Source of the DNA: Brachypodium distachyon
Lineage: Eukaryota > Streptophyta > Magnoliopsida > Poales > Poaceae
Direction of reading: 5' to 3'
Length of the DNA stretch: 64,000 nucleotides
NCBI RefSeq assembly: GCF_000005505.3
Contig: NC_016133.3
Location: 31,489,008 to 31,553,007 of the forward strand
In this document: piece after piece, positions 33,112 to 45,700 of the stretch
How the letters are laid out: each line of letters starts with the position of its first letter
Position numbering within the stretch: position 1 is the stretch's first letter
Program-made: the position numbers and the translations under genes
Notes under the pieces: model-generated
What the model was told of the DNA's origin: nothing
What the model saw: only the letters and a program-made list of their open reading frames with translations
The model's database searches: none

Positions 33112-33612
33112 CGTTTTTTTCGGAAGACTTGGACTAACTTTAGAGTTCTAGTCTTTACAAGAAAAAACTCTACCGATTGTCCGATTCTTCTTATCTACTA
33201 GACGGGCTAGCGCGCTTCGCTGCACCATTGTTTATGGGCCGTGACTTGCCAGCAAAGAGGGGGTTAATTATGGTTAAGTGTACACTCTGTTTTTATTCAG
33301 CGGGGCAGAGTTACGATTGGTTAAACATTTAAAAAAATAATCTACAGACCAAAGCAGCCTTGTTCCTTAGATTGATAAATTTGTTTCGGAAAGAGTTGTC
33401 TTTCAGTCTTAAGGATCGTCCTTTTACGAGTATGTTATACTAGGATCGATTTTCACTTGCAAAATAGAACACTCTTAAACCAGTTCAGGTTCTTGGTCGA
33501 TAGCAGGTTGTGTTAGTTTCGAAAGCATATTATGTTCAGAAAAGTAGCTGTAAGAGTAGATACTTAGTTGCACAAGCACTACTTGCTGTTGTATAAAAAT
33601 TTGACTGTTGTT
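33112..33612. other. Spacer between the two BSP promoter copies
   Basis: A 500-bp AT-rich stretch without a recognisable gene or element. It replaces the BSP coding region expected next to the orphan promoter. Confidence 0.5.
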
Positions 33613-33974
33613 TGTGTCGCTGAGCAAGCTATGGGTGTGTGGTAATCCTGTGGATATCTCATTTGCTATCTATGGAGTTTATATAGGTGTTAACTGATAA
33701 CCTGATCGGTTCAGTCAAAGGACTTGACTTGGAATTCGTCTAGTCTGGCCGTCTTTGGTCTCTCTGTGTGGATAAATTTGGTGCAAGACACCCCGGACGT
33801 CACGTTGTGTACTTATAAAGTCATATATAGATGTGACACATGATTGCATATTCGCCCTCAAGGATAACTGCGCTACAGCCTGCGAGTAATGACTTTGTCC
33901 ATTATATCGCCGTGTATCAATGATCGCCGTACGTAGAAAACTAGTGGTCCAACGATTTGATTTGATTTGATTTT
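33613..33974 (-). promoter_or_regulatory. Orphan BSP promoter (repeat copy B)
   Basis: A second copy of the BSP gene 2 promoter, 839 bp away and in the same orientation. It keeps the TATA-like TTTATATAGG (33678-33687), GGTTCAGTCAAAGG and CCGGACGTCACG. The match ends at TGTGTCGCTGAGC (33613), exactly where the 5' UTR of gene 2 would meet the ATG region; the sequence toward the gene (33112-33612) is unrelated and has no coding match. Confidence 0.85.
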
Positions 33975-34011
33975 GAGTTCCACTAACTTTAACTTTAAAG
34001 GAAAATATATA

Positions 34012-34080
34012 CATCTTCCATCCCAAAATAAGTATCACGATCTTATCTAAATACGTATGTATCAAGACATATTTTTATTG
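34012..34080. mobile_element. Stowaway-like MITE half
   Basis: TACATCTTCCATCCCAAAATAAG and AATACGTATGTATCAAGACA resemble one end of a Stowaway MITE. No second end is seen. Confidence 0.35.
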
Positions 34081-34449
34081 TGAGCGCTGCTTCACGTACA
34101 ATGAATTTCATACGATATACGCACTACACAACACATCCGCATCCGCCGAGGATCACATCATTACTATTTCTAAGCATCAAATTGAGACATGGTGCAGAGA
34201 AAGTACTAACTGGTCTCTCTCTCTCAGAAAAAGAAGTACGCTACTGATTCTACCTTCTGGATGTACATGGCATTGCACGTTTGTAAAAATTAATGCTACA
34301 TCAACGATTGCAACAAAATATTTTGTTGAAATGTCTTCTAGGTCTGGACTTTTTTTTTCACTTGGGATCTCTTCCCTTTCCATTATCGAAACAATGGAAA
34401 TACAGTGTCTTTGTTACCCAAAAAGACGGGAAACAGGAGGGAGATTAGC

Positions 34450-36090
34450 AGAACAGGATGAAAAATAACTACGTCAGCAGGAAACTCACTTACCAGCACT
34501 TGCAATCGAGATATGTATTGTTTATGGGACAAAAACCTGCTCCTAAGCTACAGTCCTATTAAGGCAGCAGACCAACATTACAAGTTTCAGACTAAACACA
34601 AACTGGAGATACAAAAGAACTCTTACGCAAAACACAGAGCCGCCACGACAGACAACAAAAGCTTTAGGACGCTAGCGAAAGACGCAGAGCAGCCAACCCA
34701 TCAGCAGTTGGTGGAGCGTTCCCCTGCAGACTTCGCATGATCTCCTGCGTGTTGGCACTCAGCATCCTGGCGCCATCTTTCATTGCCTCAGTATCCTGCC
34801 CCTTGTGAAGACCTGCCCAAGACAATAAGTATGCACATGTAGTGAAGATAATCTCAAAAGGAGATCTGAGTTTGTAGCTTTGAAATGTCACACGATTTTG
34901 ACATTTCCAAATCGCTTGGATGACAGCAGCAGGGCCAACCACAAAATATCTATCCCCTCAAGACAGATAAACATGCATCCAGGCAAAAAATTGCTAAAGA
35001 GCATTTGGAATAACATAAGTGCCAAACACCGCCCCCCCCCCCCCCCCCCCCAAACAACTTTGGACAAGAACAAAGAAAGAACAAATGCCTGGCAGATTCA
35101 ATCCGACCACAGAAAAAACAAACAGGTGAATCTTACTAATTCTTTCTGCTCATACACTCTCATGTAAGCACAACATCCTAAAACAAAAGCCATATATAGG
35201 AAGATCTGAATCTTGAGAGGAATTTTAGCTTTCCAAATCCATTTGTGATGAGCACCATTTAGATTTCTTTCAAGCCACCGATAAAAGGATTTCACAGTAA
35301 AATTGCCAGTTTTTCCAAGATTCCAGTTTACGGTATCTTGATCATTAGAAACATTAAAGAGTCAACCTTGGCCCTGAGCGCACTAACAAGGTGGAATTCA
35401 GTTGCCTCATGAATCTCAAAACAAAACCAGCATCCAGGAATTTTTTGATAGTAATGTCAGGAGACAAATAGATATCATATAGGTCAGTGAACTGAGAAGA
35501 CATAAGTCCATTCTCACCATCCCAGTTATCATCCCATAATCTCATTAAGGACCCATTTCCCAAGTTAATGTTCCTCCCAGCCAAATAAAATTCTCTTACT
35601 TTGAGCAAGGCTTTCCAGCAAGGAGAATCTTGCCGCCTCAACTTAATTGTAGGAACAGTGGCATTGGTGAGATACTTCCTCCTCACAACAGACTGCCAGA
35701 GCCCTTCCCCAGTATCCAGTTTTCCACCACCGCTTACATTAAAGACTTATATTTTGTGTCCTCAAATCTTTAACCCCCGAGCCACCTTTAGTTTTAGATC
35801 TGCACACCCTATCCCACTTCACAAGGTGATATTTCTTTCTTTTTTTCTCATTCCCTTGCCACATGAACTTCCTCCTGTGCTTATCCAACTTTTCAATAAA
35901 AGTTTTGTTCAGCAGGAACATAGACATATGATAAGAAGGTAAGTTAGAGAGACAAGCATTCAACAACACATTTTTCCCACCCATTGATAGGCTACATCCT
36001 TTCCAGGCCTCAAGCTTCTTCATGAATTTAGTATCAAGGGAATCCCAGTCCTTGTTCTTAAGAGAAGAAAAAACTCACTGGAACTCCTGA
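34450..36090 (-). mobile_element. 5'-truncated LINE relic, minus strand
   Basis: Minus-strand fragments match the C-terminal half of L1-type ORF2: MGGKNVLLNACLSNLPSYHM and HRRKFMWQGNEKKRKKYHLV at 35739-36023, LAGRNINLGNGSLMRLWDDN at 35354-35686, the zinc-finger RVT part (WIWKAKIPLKIQIFLYMAF) at 35098-35295, and the C-terminal end at 34664-34942. Frames are broken and interrupted by a 20-bp C run at 35032-35051. RT motifs are absent because the 5' half is missing. Confidence 0.8.
35032..35051. repeat. Homopolymer of 20 C
   Basis: An uninterrupted C run inside the LINE relic. Its exact length may be a sequencing or assembly estimate. Confidence 0.9.
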
Positions 36091-36859
36091 GTACTTGAGA
36101 GGTAGAGTACCGATCTGACAACCAAACAAAGTATTCTAGGTCTAGACTAGATCGACTTAGCATAATGTGTACTTAGTACTTCAAAAGTATTTATTCAAAT
36201 TGTGGATTTCTATTAAATCATACTCCTCCCTTTTTAGTTTATATAAGCATTCTGTAAAATTTACATATTCAAGATTAATTCAAAAGTAGCCGTGCATCAA
36301 CATGTTTTTTTTTAAGATGACGTACAAGCTGAAACCTGCAAGTTACTTTCTCTATCCCTCTCTGCACCAACATGTGCCTGACGAATATGTCAAGTCGTGT
36401 TGTGCCATCCGTCCTGCTAATTTCTCTAGTCTAGAACTTGCGAGACTTGCGAGATCACACGGAGCAGCTACTCTATCCTTCGGCCCAGGAACCATTTGGT
36501 CGGATAATTTCAATATAAAAAATTGTTACTCGCTCAGTTCTATTATTCTTGTCGTTGTTCCGGTTCAATTTGAAACGGAGTGAGTACAAATTTTTTGGGT
36601 AGAAATTTAATTAGACGTTGTAGACCAAAGGGGAAAAGATGGTTAAAGTGTTGTAGACCAAAGGGGACAAATGATTAAAGTTCACATGGATAATTCTTTT
36701 CCAACGCTACAATGCCATGAATTTGGGGGAAATACCAAAGCACCAGTCCGCAAATCCAAATCGAACCTAGGTCAAAATCTGAAAAATAGGAAATTCACTG
36801 TGAGATTGCACGGATCCACGAACATGAAGCGTAATCTATCGCTGACGCGCACCACCTAA
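36091..36859. other. Intergenic, downstream of the ubiquitin-eS31 gene
   Basis: It contains a short MITE at 36529-36584 and a repeated phrase GTTGTAGACCAAAGGGG (near 36615 and 36650). No gene is seen. Confidence 0.5.
36529..36584. mobile_element. Short Stowaway MITE, 56 bp
   Basis: CTCGCTCAGTTC at the left and GGAGTGAG at the right, between TA at 36527-36528 and TA at 36585-36586. It is an internally deleted copy. Confidence 0.65.
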
Positions 36860-37731
<872 letters not shown>

Positions 37732-39108
37732 ATGGCCTCCATCGGCTCCTCCAACATCGGCTTCCAGGTCCTTCCGTCGCTTCCTCTCCTGCCCATCCCC
37801 CCTATCGTGGTGGATTAGGGTTTGATGCTTTGATGTGGTTGATTGCTGTTTTTGAACCTGACGGCGTGCGTGTGCGTTTGGATTGCTGCAGCTGCTGAAG
37901 AAGTCCGGGTGGAAGGAGGGCACCGGCCTAGGGGCGCAGGAGCAGGTGTGTGTCTACTCTCGCCTCCTCGGGAAGCTGAGATTTCATACCACGTCCATTT
38001 TCCCCAAATTATCATGTACAGCACTACGTAGTAGTATAATTTAGGGGTGATTGTAGCTTGTAAGTAACAGGGGATTTTCAAAGTGAGGCTTTAGAGTTAA
38101 TTCTCCATATTTTAGTATGACTATGTTAGTACTAGATTGTGAGATCGATTCTGAATCTAATTGGCTCAATTGTAGACTTAGCAAAGGATAAAAGGGCATG
38201 CAGACATAAGTTTGTTTCTGGGTCATGATCACTGTGGGATAATATAAGAATATCTTGTTCAACCCGAAAGCTCCGAAGGAACTGAAGTTGGGTAGACAGT
38301 TTATATATTTAACTGGAATAATTATCATGGGTAGGTTATAAAATAGGAAATGATTTTGTCTGACCATCTTTTATATGTAAACGTTATTGCAACCTGTGAT
38401 TACATGGCACTTGGATGAAGCTGCCTTGCGGCTTATAATTTTGCCATGTACTCTTTCGATTAAGTGTACTCACTTGTCCCAACTGCTTGTGAAACAGGGG
38501 AGGTTGGAACCAGTAGAGACTCGTGTTAAGAACAACAAGCGTGGTTTGGGTTCCAAAGAACCAAAGCCAAAGCCACTGGTCGAGGACGAAGTTGAAAAGG
38601 CTCCTAAAAGGCCCAAGGTGAGCAAAGGATGAGATTTGCAACATTATATTGCTTGATACATCGTTCTTGTTACCTTAATTGCAAAAATTCTTGTTATGAT
38701 TCTGAAAATTTTGATGTCGTAATAGTTTACAAGTTCTGTTGATTTGACAAAATAATTTTAATCCGGATTGTTAACTACTGAGTTCTTTGTGCAGTAATTG
38801 GAAATGGTATTTGTGTTAGATAAACATAACACCTTGCATCAGATACTGCAGAATGTTAGCTTGGTTTAGGGGACAATACAGATGTGTTGTTCCTTGCACA
38901 TTACTGTATCATCAACAAGTTACTTTTAGTTGTTACTTCTTCTGAAGGCATCTGACTATGTCCTAATTATCAGCAGGACACGATGTCAACGAAGAAGGCA
39001 AAGTTGGCTGCAAAGAGGATACGGAAGATGCAGGAAGAGGAGAAGCGATTACAAGAGAAGGAATTCGAAATAGCTTTCTTCAGGGAATTTTGGCCTGATA
39101 ATGTATAA
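37732..39108 (+). CDS. Small G-patch domain protein
   Basis: Four exons: 37732-37767, 37892-37945, 38498-38617 and 38977-39108, giving 113 aa with all junctions GT-AG and in phase. Residues 9-30 hold the G-patch start, IGFQLLKKSGWKEGTGLGAQ, followed by GRLEPVETRVKNNKRGLGS; later comes a charged, Lys/Glu-rich C-terminal helix (KKAKLAAKRIRKMQEEEKRL) ending FFREFWPDNV. G-patch proteins bind RNA and activate DEAH-box helicases in splicing or ribosome work; this short form resembles the GPATCH11/CCDC75 group, which is an inference. The first exon is only 12 codons. The last exon has a tandem acceptor (CAGCAG at 38971-38976), so one Gln may be added by alternative splicing. It shares a promoter with the ubiquitin-eS31 gene. 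Confidence 0.88.
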
Positions 39109-39714
39109 ACCACAAACCTAATAGTGGTTTCACCTGCTGGCGTCACCTTATAAGGCCATTGCACAGCTTATTGGCGTTTCAGTAGTTTTTCACTACTTTT
39201 TTGTACCGTTTCTGCTGCACACTTCCTGTCTAAATGTTGTTAAAATTGACCCCAGTAATAGATGCTTCTGCACTGTAGAGGTATTATTGATCATCAGGAG
39301 TATGTTGTACAACAATTGTTCGTTGATTGACAAGATCACTTGGAATTATTGATCATATAAGATTTATTTGTGTTTCCTGAACTACATCCTTGGTAATTGA
39401 GACGAGTAACAACAAAACCACATTTATTACCAAGGGATTGCAATAACAACTGTTGTATACAAATAATTATGCATGTCAGGATCAAGGAGAAACAGAAAAC
39501 AATGCCAGTATGGTCTGAAAGAATGCAGCAAAAAACTGTCACCACAGTTCGTGTCCATTGTCTATACAAATAATTATGCATGTCAGGATTATGCGTCGCT
39601 TCACAAAAGCATGCCTAGCTACAACACAGCAGCTATTGGGCGCCACAGCACTGCGTCTGGCAGGAGCTCGACTCTGCTGGCTACCTAACAAAAAAGTTTC
39701 TCATCTCATCTCTC

Positions 39715-42700
39715 CTAGAACGCCAATTCTTCCTCCTCTTGGGACGCGACTGGCAGTGTGCCAGCTGATGCGGCATCCCGAAGCTGGCCAGCCTTCTCGG
39801 CACTTATGTCCAGCAAGTACTGCAACCTTGATAACTTCTCAGGCTTCGGGATACTCTTCAAGTAAAGGCAGTACAAATCATCCAGCTCTCCTGGTGAGGG
39901 CCATGACAACGGCTTTGAAGCAGGCACGGCAGCGTCACATGCTAGTAAGTCATTCAATGACGAGATCTGCATTGGGATGAATTGCCGTTAGACACACAAG
40001 GAAAAAAATTTGGACAGAAACAAATGATAGATAGCAGATATTTTTTCAAAAATCTTGTAACAGGGATAATTTAACATTTAACTATTGCCAACACAATTTT
40101 AGAACATTTCAGTTGACAATTTCCCTGAATCTGGAAAGTAAATTTGCTTCATCAATCCTGATATGCTTTCCAGGTTACCAACAGCATTTTCTCAAAAGAT
40201 ACTTCTAGTTCTGCATACTGATGATTTTCTCTAACCTATATACGGGTCTAGGAGCAATCATGTAAAATTGAATAGAAACAAATTTAAGAAGCAGATAGGG
40301 GACACTCAGCACATACCACACCATCTTTCTTTTTCTGCCGAAGCAAAGCAACAGCCTGAACAAGGGCGTTCTCCAACCTAACCTTTGCAATGTCCTGCAC
40401 AATCGACTTGGCCTTCTCAGCATTTATGATAAGATCAGCTGGCATCTTGACATACACTTCCTCTTCATCAAATTCGCCTGTGCCTGATGAAAAGATCTCC
40501 TCGGCAGACTTTTTGTAAATGGTTTCTCGCAACGGTTCTGCAATCAAGCTATCCAACTGAAAATTTGCTTCTTTCAATCCTCGGACCTGTTGGATACCAA
40601 TCTGCCCTCGAGCTATAGAAGCTTCAATTGCAGAAGATAACTTCGTCGTTGTGATGCTTTTAATGATTTTCTGTGCGTGCTCATCAGGCAGACCAACCTG
40701 CTTCTGTATCTTTGCAAGCTGGTCAGCCTTGGATTCTGTTAACTTGCCATCAGCTAGAACCACTTCAGCCTGTTGCACAAATGCTTTTTCTGCTAGCTTA
40801 ATGTGGACATCTTGAGCTTCCTTGCGGGTTAAACCAAGTATGTTTCCCAATTGCTTTAGCATTAAATACTCTGAATTGTCTTTCTTCGTCGAGATTGCTG
40901 TTCCAAACGAAACATTAGTCGTCTCCCCAGTGATACAGAACATCAAATATGTTTGATACAGCTCAGCTCTGTCTCTCAATGGAAGATCATCTTTGAGGGT
41001 TATCTCCTTCTGACTTGACTTGTCTAGCTTTTCTTTTAGCTCTTTATCAGGCCTAGTCTTTTTTAATGTTTCCAGTGATTCCCATTCATAGTCATCCTCT
41101 CCCTCTGATTCAGTGGTTTCAGGTTCTGAGGTCGTACTTGATGTTGCAGGTTCAGCAGTTGCAGTCGGCTCTCCTTTAATGTCAGCTAAAAGCTCACTTA
41201 CAACAACTGTATTGAAGGAAATTAACTTCTTCAGTTCTTTTGCCTGTTCAATGCGGTTCCCAGCTGCTTTTGCTCTCTGAATGTAGTTCAGGAATAATTT
41301 CCGTACCTGGTCATTTGAATTCAACACAGATAAAAAAACTGAGTTACAGTGGGAATATATGAAAAGATATAATAGCTTTTAGAGAAGTAGGCAATTCTAT
41401 AGCAAAATTTCAGAGGGAAGAGGCATACTGCTTTACTAAATATGGTCATAGCAGCCTCCTTTTTCAAGTTTAGACCTTGTGCTGCCTTCCTAACCGCATC
41501 TCGCCTATCAGCGTTGTATCCATCAACAGACACAATTGCTTCCTTGACAACCTGCAATGTTTGAAAAACGGTAAGAACACGACTTACACAGAAACAGATC
41601 ATTAACTTAATGTGGATCAGGAGCTAAAACCAAACTTATGGAGAGTATGCCAAATGAAATGCACCAAAGAATGCATCACCTTTTCAAACAATTGGCCGCA
41701 GATATCAGTATGAGCAGCATCGACAGTTTCTTGAGGAATGCAGAGACGCACTTGGAACGCCATCAAAGCTTCAGTTTCATCCTTGCTCAGCTCTCCGTCA
41801 GCTACAAACTGCTGAAGCTTCTGTCTATAAATGTCTGAAGTTTGAAGCAGCATTAATATGTATAACAATCACAATATAAAGACAGTACTTTTAATCAGAT
41901 CCTTTTGAGTAGTTTTTTCCTGGTAAAAATCAATTCATGATCGTAGACCACTACACCAGCAATGTACAGATGAAGTAAAATGCAGTGAGTTGCCTTGCTC
42001 TCGAAGAGTCAGGTATTATTTTGACAACTAAAGAAAGCAGAAGTATCAGCTGATGCATGATGGTGTATAATGAATGATTGCTTGCACTGATGGTCTAACT
42101 GGACCAAACACAGTTCTAAGTTTGACACATGATTACTAAGCGGTCAGCACGGCCAAGATGGTACCTTCATGCATCTTGCTAGCAAGTTCAGGGTCAAACT
42201 CTAACTCTTCACAGAGATTTTGGAGGAATGATGCTTTGCTAGGAGCCGCAGCCAACTCAGTGTTAAAGCATTTTGCAAGTCTCTTTCTGTATACTTGAGA
42301 TTTGACATCTGAGATGATTGCTTCTGCTTCACGCTTCCCCAGTCCAAATATATTCCTCAGTTCATTCAAAGGAATGAGCTGCATTGTTTGAATCACAGAA
42401 AGATTTCTGTTAAGATGTCCACCTTATAAGGCACATTGCTAGACTTGATGGTCATAACTCTTAAGGCATGGGCAAAAATATACTCCCTCCATTCCAAAAT
42501 ACACCTCATATAGATTTGTGCACTTGGACCAAGGTAGCTCTCGTTTCTAGTGCCTGACCACTCATATTGGATTAATAGTAAATTGATGTGAGTAGGTATT
42601 GGCCAGGTGCGGGTACCAAGAGAAAAATGAGGTGTATTGTGGAACAAATGAGAAAAATCTATGAGTTGTTTTATGGAATGGAGGGAGTATAAGATGGTTA

Positions 42701-45700
42701 CTTGCAAGAACAAAAACCATCAAACCGTCATTATACACTTGCAAAGTAATGTAATGCTCAAGCAATTTTGGTGGTGATTAATGCAAAGTTTACAGAACAA
42801 TGACAAAAGATTAAAATACTTGTTATTGCTAAATCAACTGGGTAAAGCCAATCAGTGTATCATTAGACTTCGCATTTATATACTTTGGGAAAAATAGCTC
42901 CGCAGAATCGCAAACCTCACCAGTGAGGCTGACAAGAGAGGGGCTATAATAACAAATCAATAGTATTTTCTGGTTCAAGTTATTTTTACACTGTAAGCCC
43001 TGGATAAGACCAGCAATTTTGAACAAAAGAAATTATGTATATATTCTAAATCAAGTATTGGTTATGTAATTCAAGCCAGGGAACTAATGGTGGGCACAAT
43101 TCACAATTTTTGCAATAAGCATAACTAATTACAGTCTACCAGACACTTGGTCCTGACAAAACCAGATGGTCTGAGCTCAAATTTATCCAGCAGCTGCGCT
43201 GTTTTAGTTTAAGAGTTTATACAGTTGGGTATGATCCTGATACTCTAAACAGATGAAACATGGTCTTTCTGTTGTTATTTCTTCACAACAGGTAACTGAT
43301 ATGACTTGCCACACGTTATCATCTCCTAAGTGCACACATTTTGAAGGATGTGAAAAAAGTACACACACTTTCTCTACTTATAATCCAGAGTGTATTTTCC
43401 TGACCCTGCAGCCATGCAACTTGCACTGGTCTACTTAATAAAAATCATCGCAACAATAGGGTTTATTTAAGTTACCCAGTTCATAAGAAGCCTAAAGAAT
43501 TATTGAGAACTTATTTCAGATTGTCATTTCATATGGACCATCAGTTAACTAGATCAAATGTGAATAACATGAAATCACCTTCTCATTATCAAGGGGGCCG
43601 TCTGAAAGCACTTCTGTTGCATAGGCCCTATAGAGTATCTTCAGATCACCAGCCCTCCTATCATGATCAAGCTCTCCAGCTATGCAAGCCATGCACAAGA
43701 ATCAATCATAAGGACAGTCCACCTCTTAAACTAATGAATCAAAAAAACTTTACAACTTTACCTAACGAAATAGGTCCAAGTCCACGCACAAATCGATCGC
43801 CTTGAGGGTGCTTGCTTAGTACTGTTAGCAAACTGTTAAATGCAAGAACAATCTTCACTTCTTCAATAACCTGTGTTGGGCTATTCCTGTAAGCATGATC
43901 ATATGGTTAATATAATTTAATAATAGCCGATTAACAAAAACAAAGCAGTTTCTTTGATATTTCCCAAATTTCCATGGAAGGCAGATATATTATTTAAAGT
44001 AGTAGTCCGTCAAATAGACACTCACTCCTATAGTCATATGAACTGCATGATAGAATACATACAGCTAAGATTTTAACTGGAGATTTGAGTACATGTGTTA
44101 TTGCTCAGGATACAAAATAATACTGAAAGCTTGCAACTCCAACAAGTCAGCGGAATTCTCGACAACATGACTGGCCCATGTGTGGGAAAGGTGGCACGTG
44201 ATGGGTAACCACTTGTTGTGAACAGAGGAGAAAAAAATTATTCACCATTTCTTGTGAAGAAGTATTTTCCTCCATTATTTATGACAAGAATTTCTAATGA
44301 ATTAAAAAGCTACATATCAGCTTAACCAAAATATATAGCCCTTTTTTTAAATCATTTGATTAGCAGTTAAAACATCAGCTCAGATTTTTCATGTAAATTG
44401 TCAAATGATGAAGTCAGTCAGCAAGTTTTGCAGTGAAGCAGGGTTCATACGCTGCTTTGGTACGTGACTTCAAGATGTCTAATGCTGATGAAATGTTTTC
44501 TTGAATCAACTTCTTTGCATGCTCCCTGAACATATCAGCAGCGATCTGCAAGAAATTTAAATGAGATATATTACAACAAAATATGCTTAGGTTCATGCCA
44601 TTTTCCATTTCCTATCTACTTAGATTGATGTCAACAAGGAAATTGAAAAACGTTTATGCCATCTATAGTATATACTCTTGATGGCATGGTGGCGTACAAT
44701 ACCCATAGATTTATGCAATTTGGATATAGGTGACACGATGCCCCAGAACAGATGAAGATGTAGAAGCAAGTGAAGCCAAAGCATCCGAGCAGTAAAACTT
44801 TGATACAGCAAAGGGTTACCTCATCAGAAAGTTTATACGCAAGTTGTGCTCTCCTTACTTCAATGAGTGTGCCAATGTCAAGATCTGGAGAAAATTTATC
44901 CCAGTGAGAACATTCACGAGATGCAACAAGTAATATATTAAGTAATTAGTATAATAACAGAGGATAATCTGCCTATAGGCCCCGGTCAATCTAGTCTACT
45001 TGACTTAAGAATGGAACTGATGCCTACAAATAAGAATGGGTTTCAGCACTACCTCTCCCAATAGACTTGAGCTGTGACGTGTATAAATTTTTGGCATTGT
45101 CCCGCATAGCAATGTCTATCTGCCAAAAGATCATAAAAATGTACGAGAACAACCAAGATGTCAAAACACAGAAACATAGAAGCTATGCACCAAACTAACA
45201 ACGAATGATCAAGCAACTCAAAAGATATGTGCCAAAATACAAGCACAAAGTATCTGAGCTACGTGACTGTGCAATATGTACATATTGAAGCAACACATGT
45301 CTCATCCTTACTACAAAGAAGCTATTCACTTTCAACTTCTACATCCATTCTGAAACAGAATTTTATATCCATGCTAGTCAAACTTTTGAACTTTGATCAT
45401 GCTAGTCAAATATGCTAGACCACCATTGCATCAAGAAGGGCACAACACAACATAGAGAGTATCCTCGACATGCTTTCGTAAGCCTCCCACAATAGCAAAA
45501 GTGTTAGAAAATGGATGCAGTTACACTCCAACGTTCAGCAATATAATACTATGCCTAATGAAATAGCAAGAGTAAGACATGCTATGCGATGATTATTTTT
45601 ATACAAATTTACCTGAGAATCAGTGATCCCGAAAAGCCTCTTCCATGGAAGTAGGAAGGCTGATGCATCTCCGAAGACAAGATTTGACACATAGATTAGC

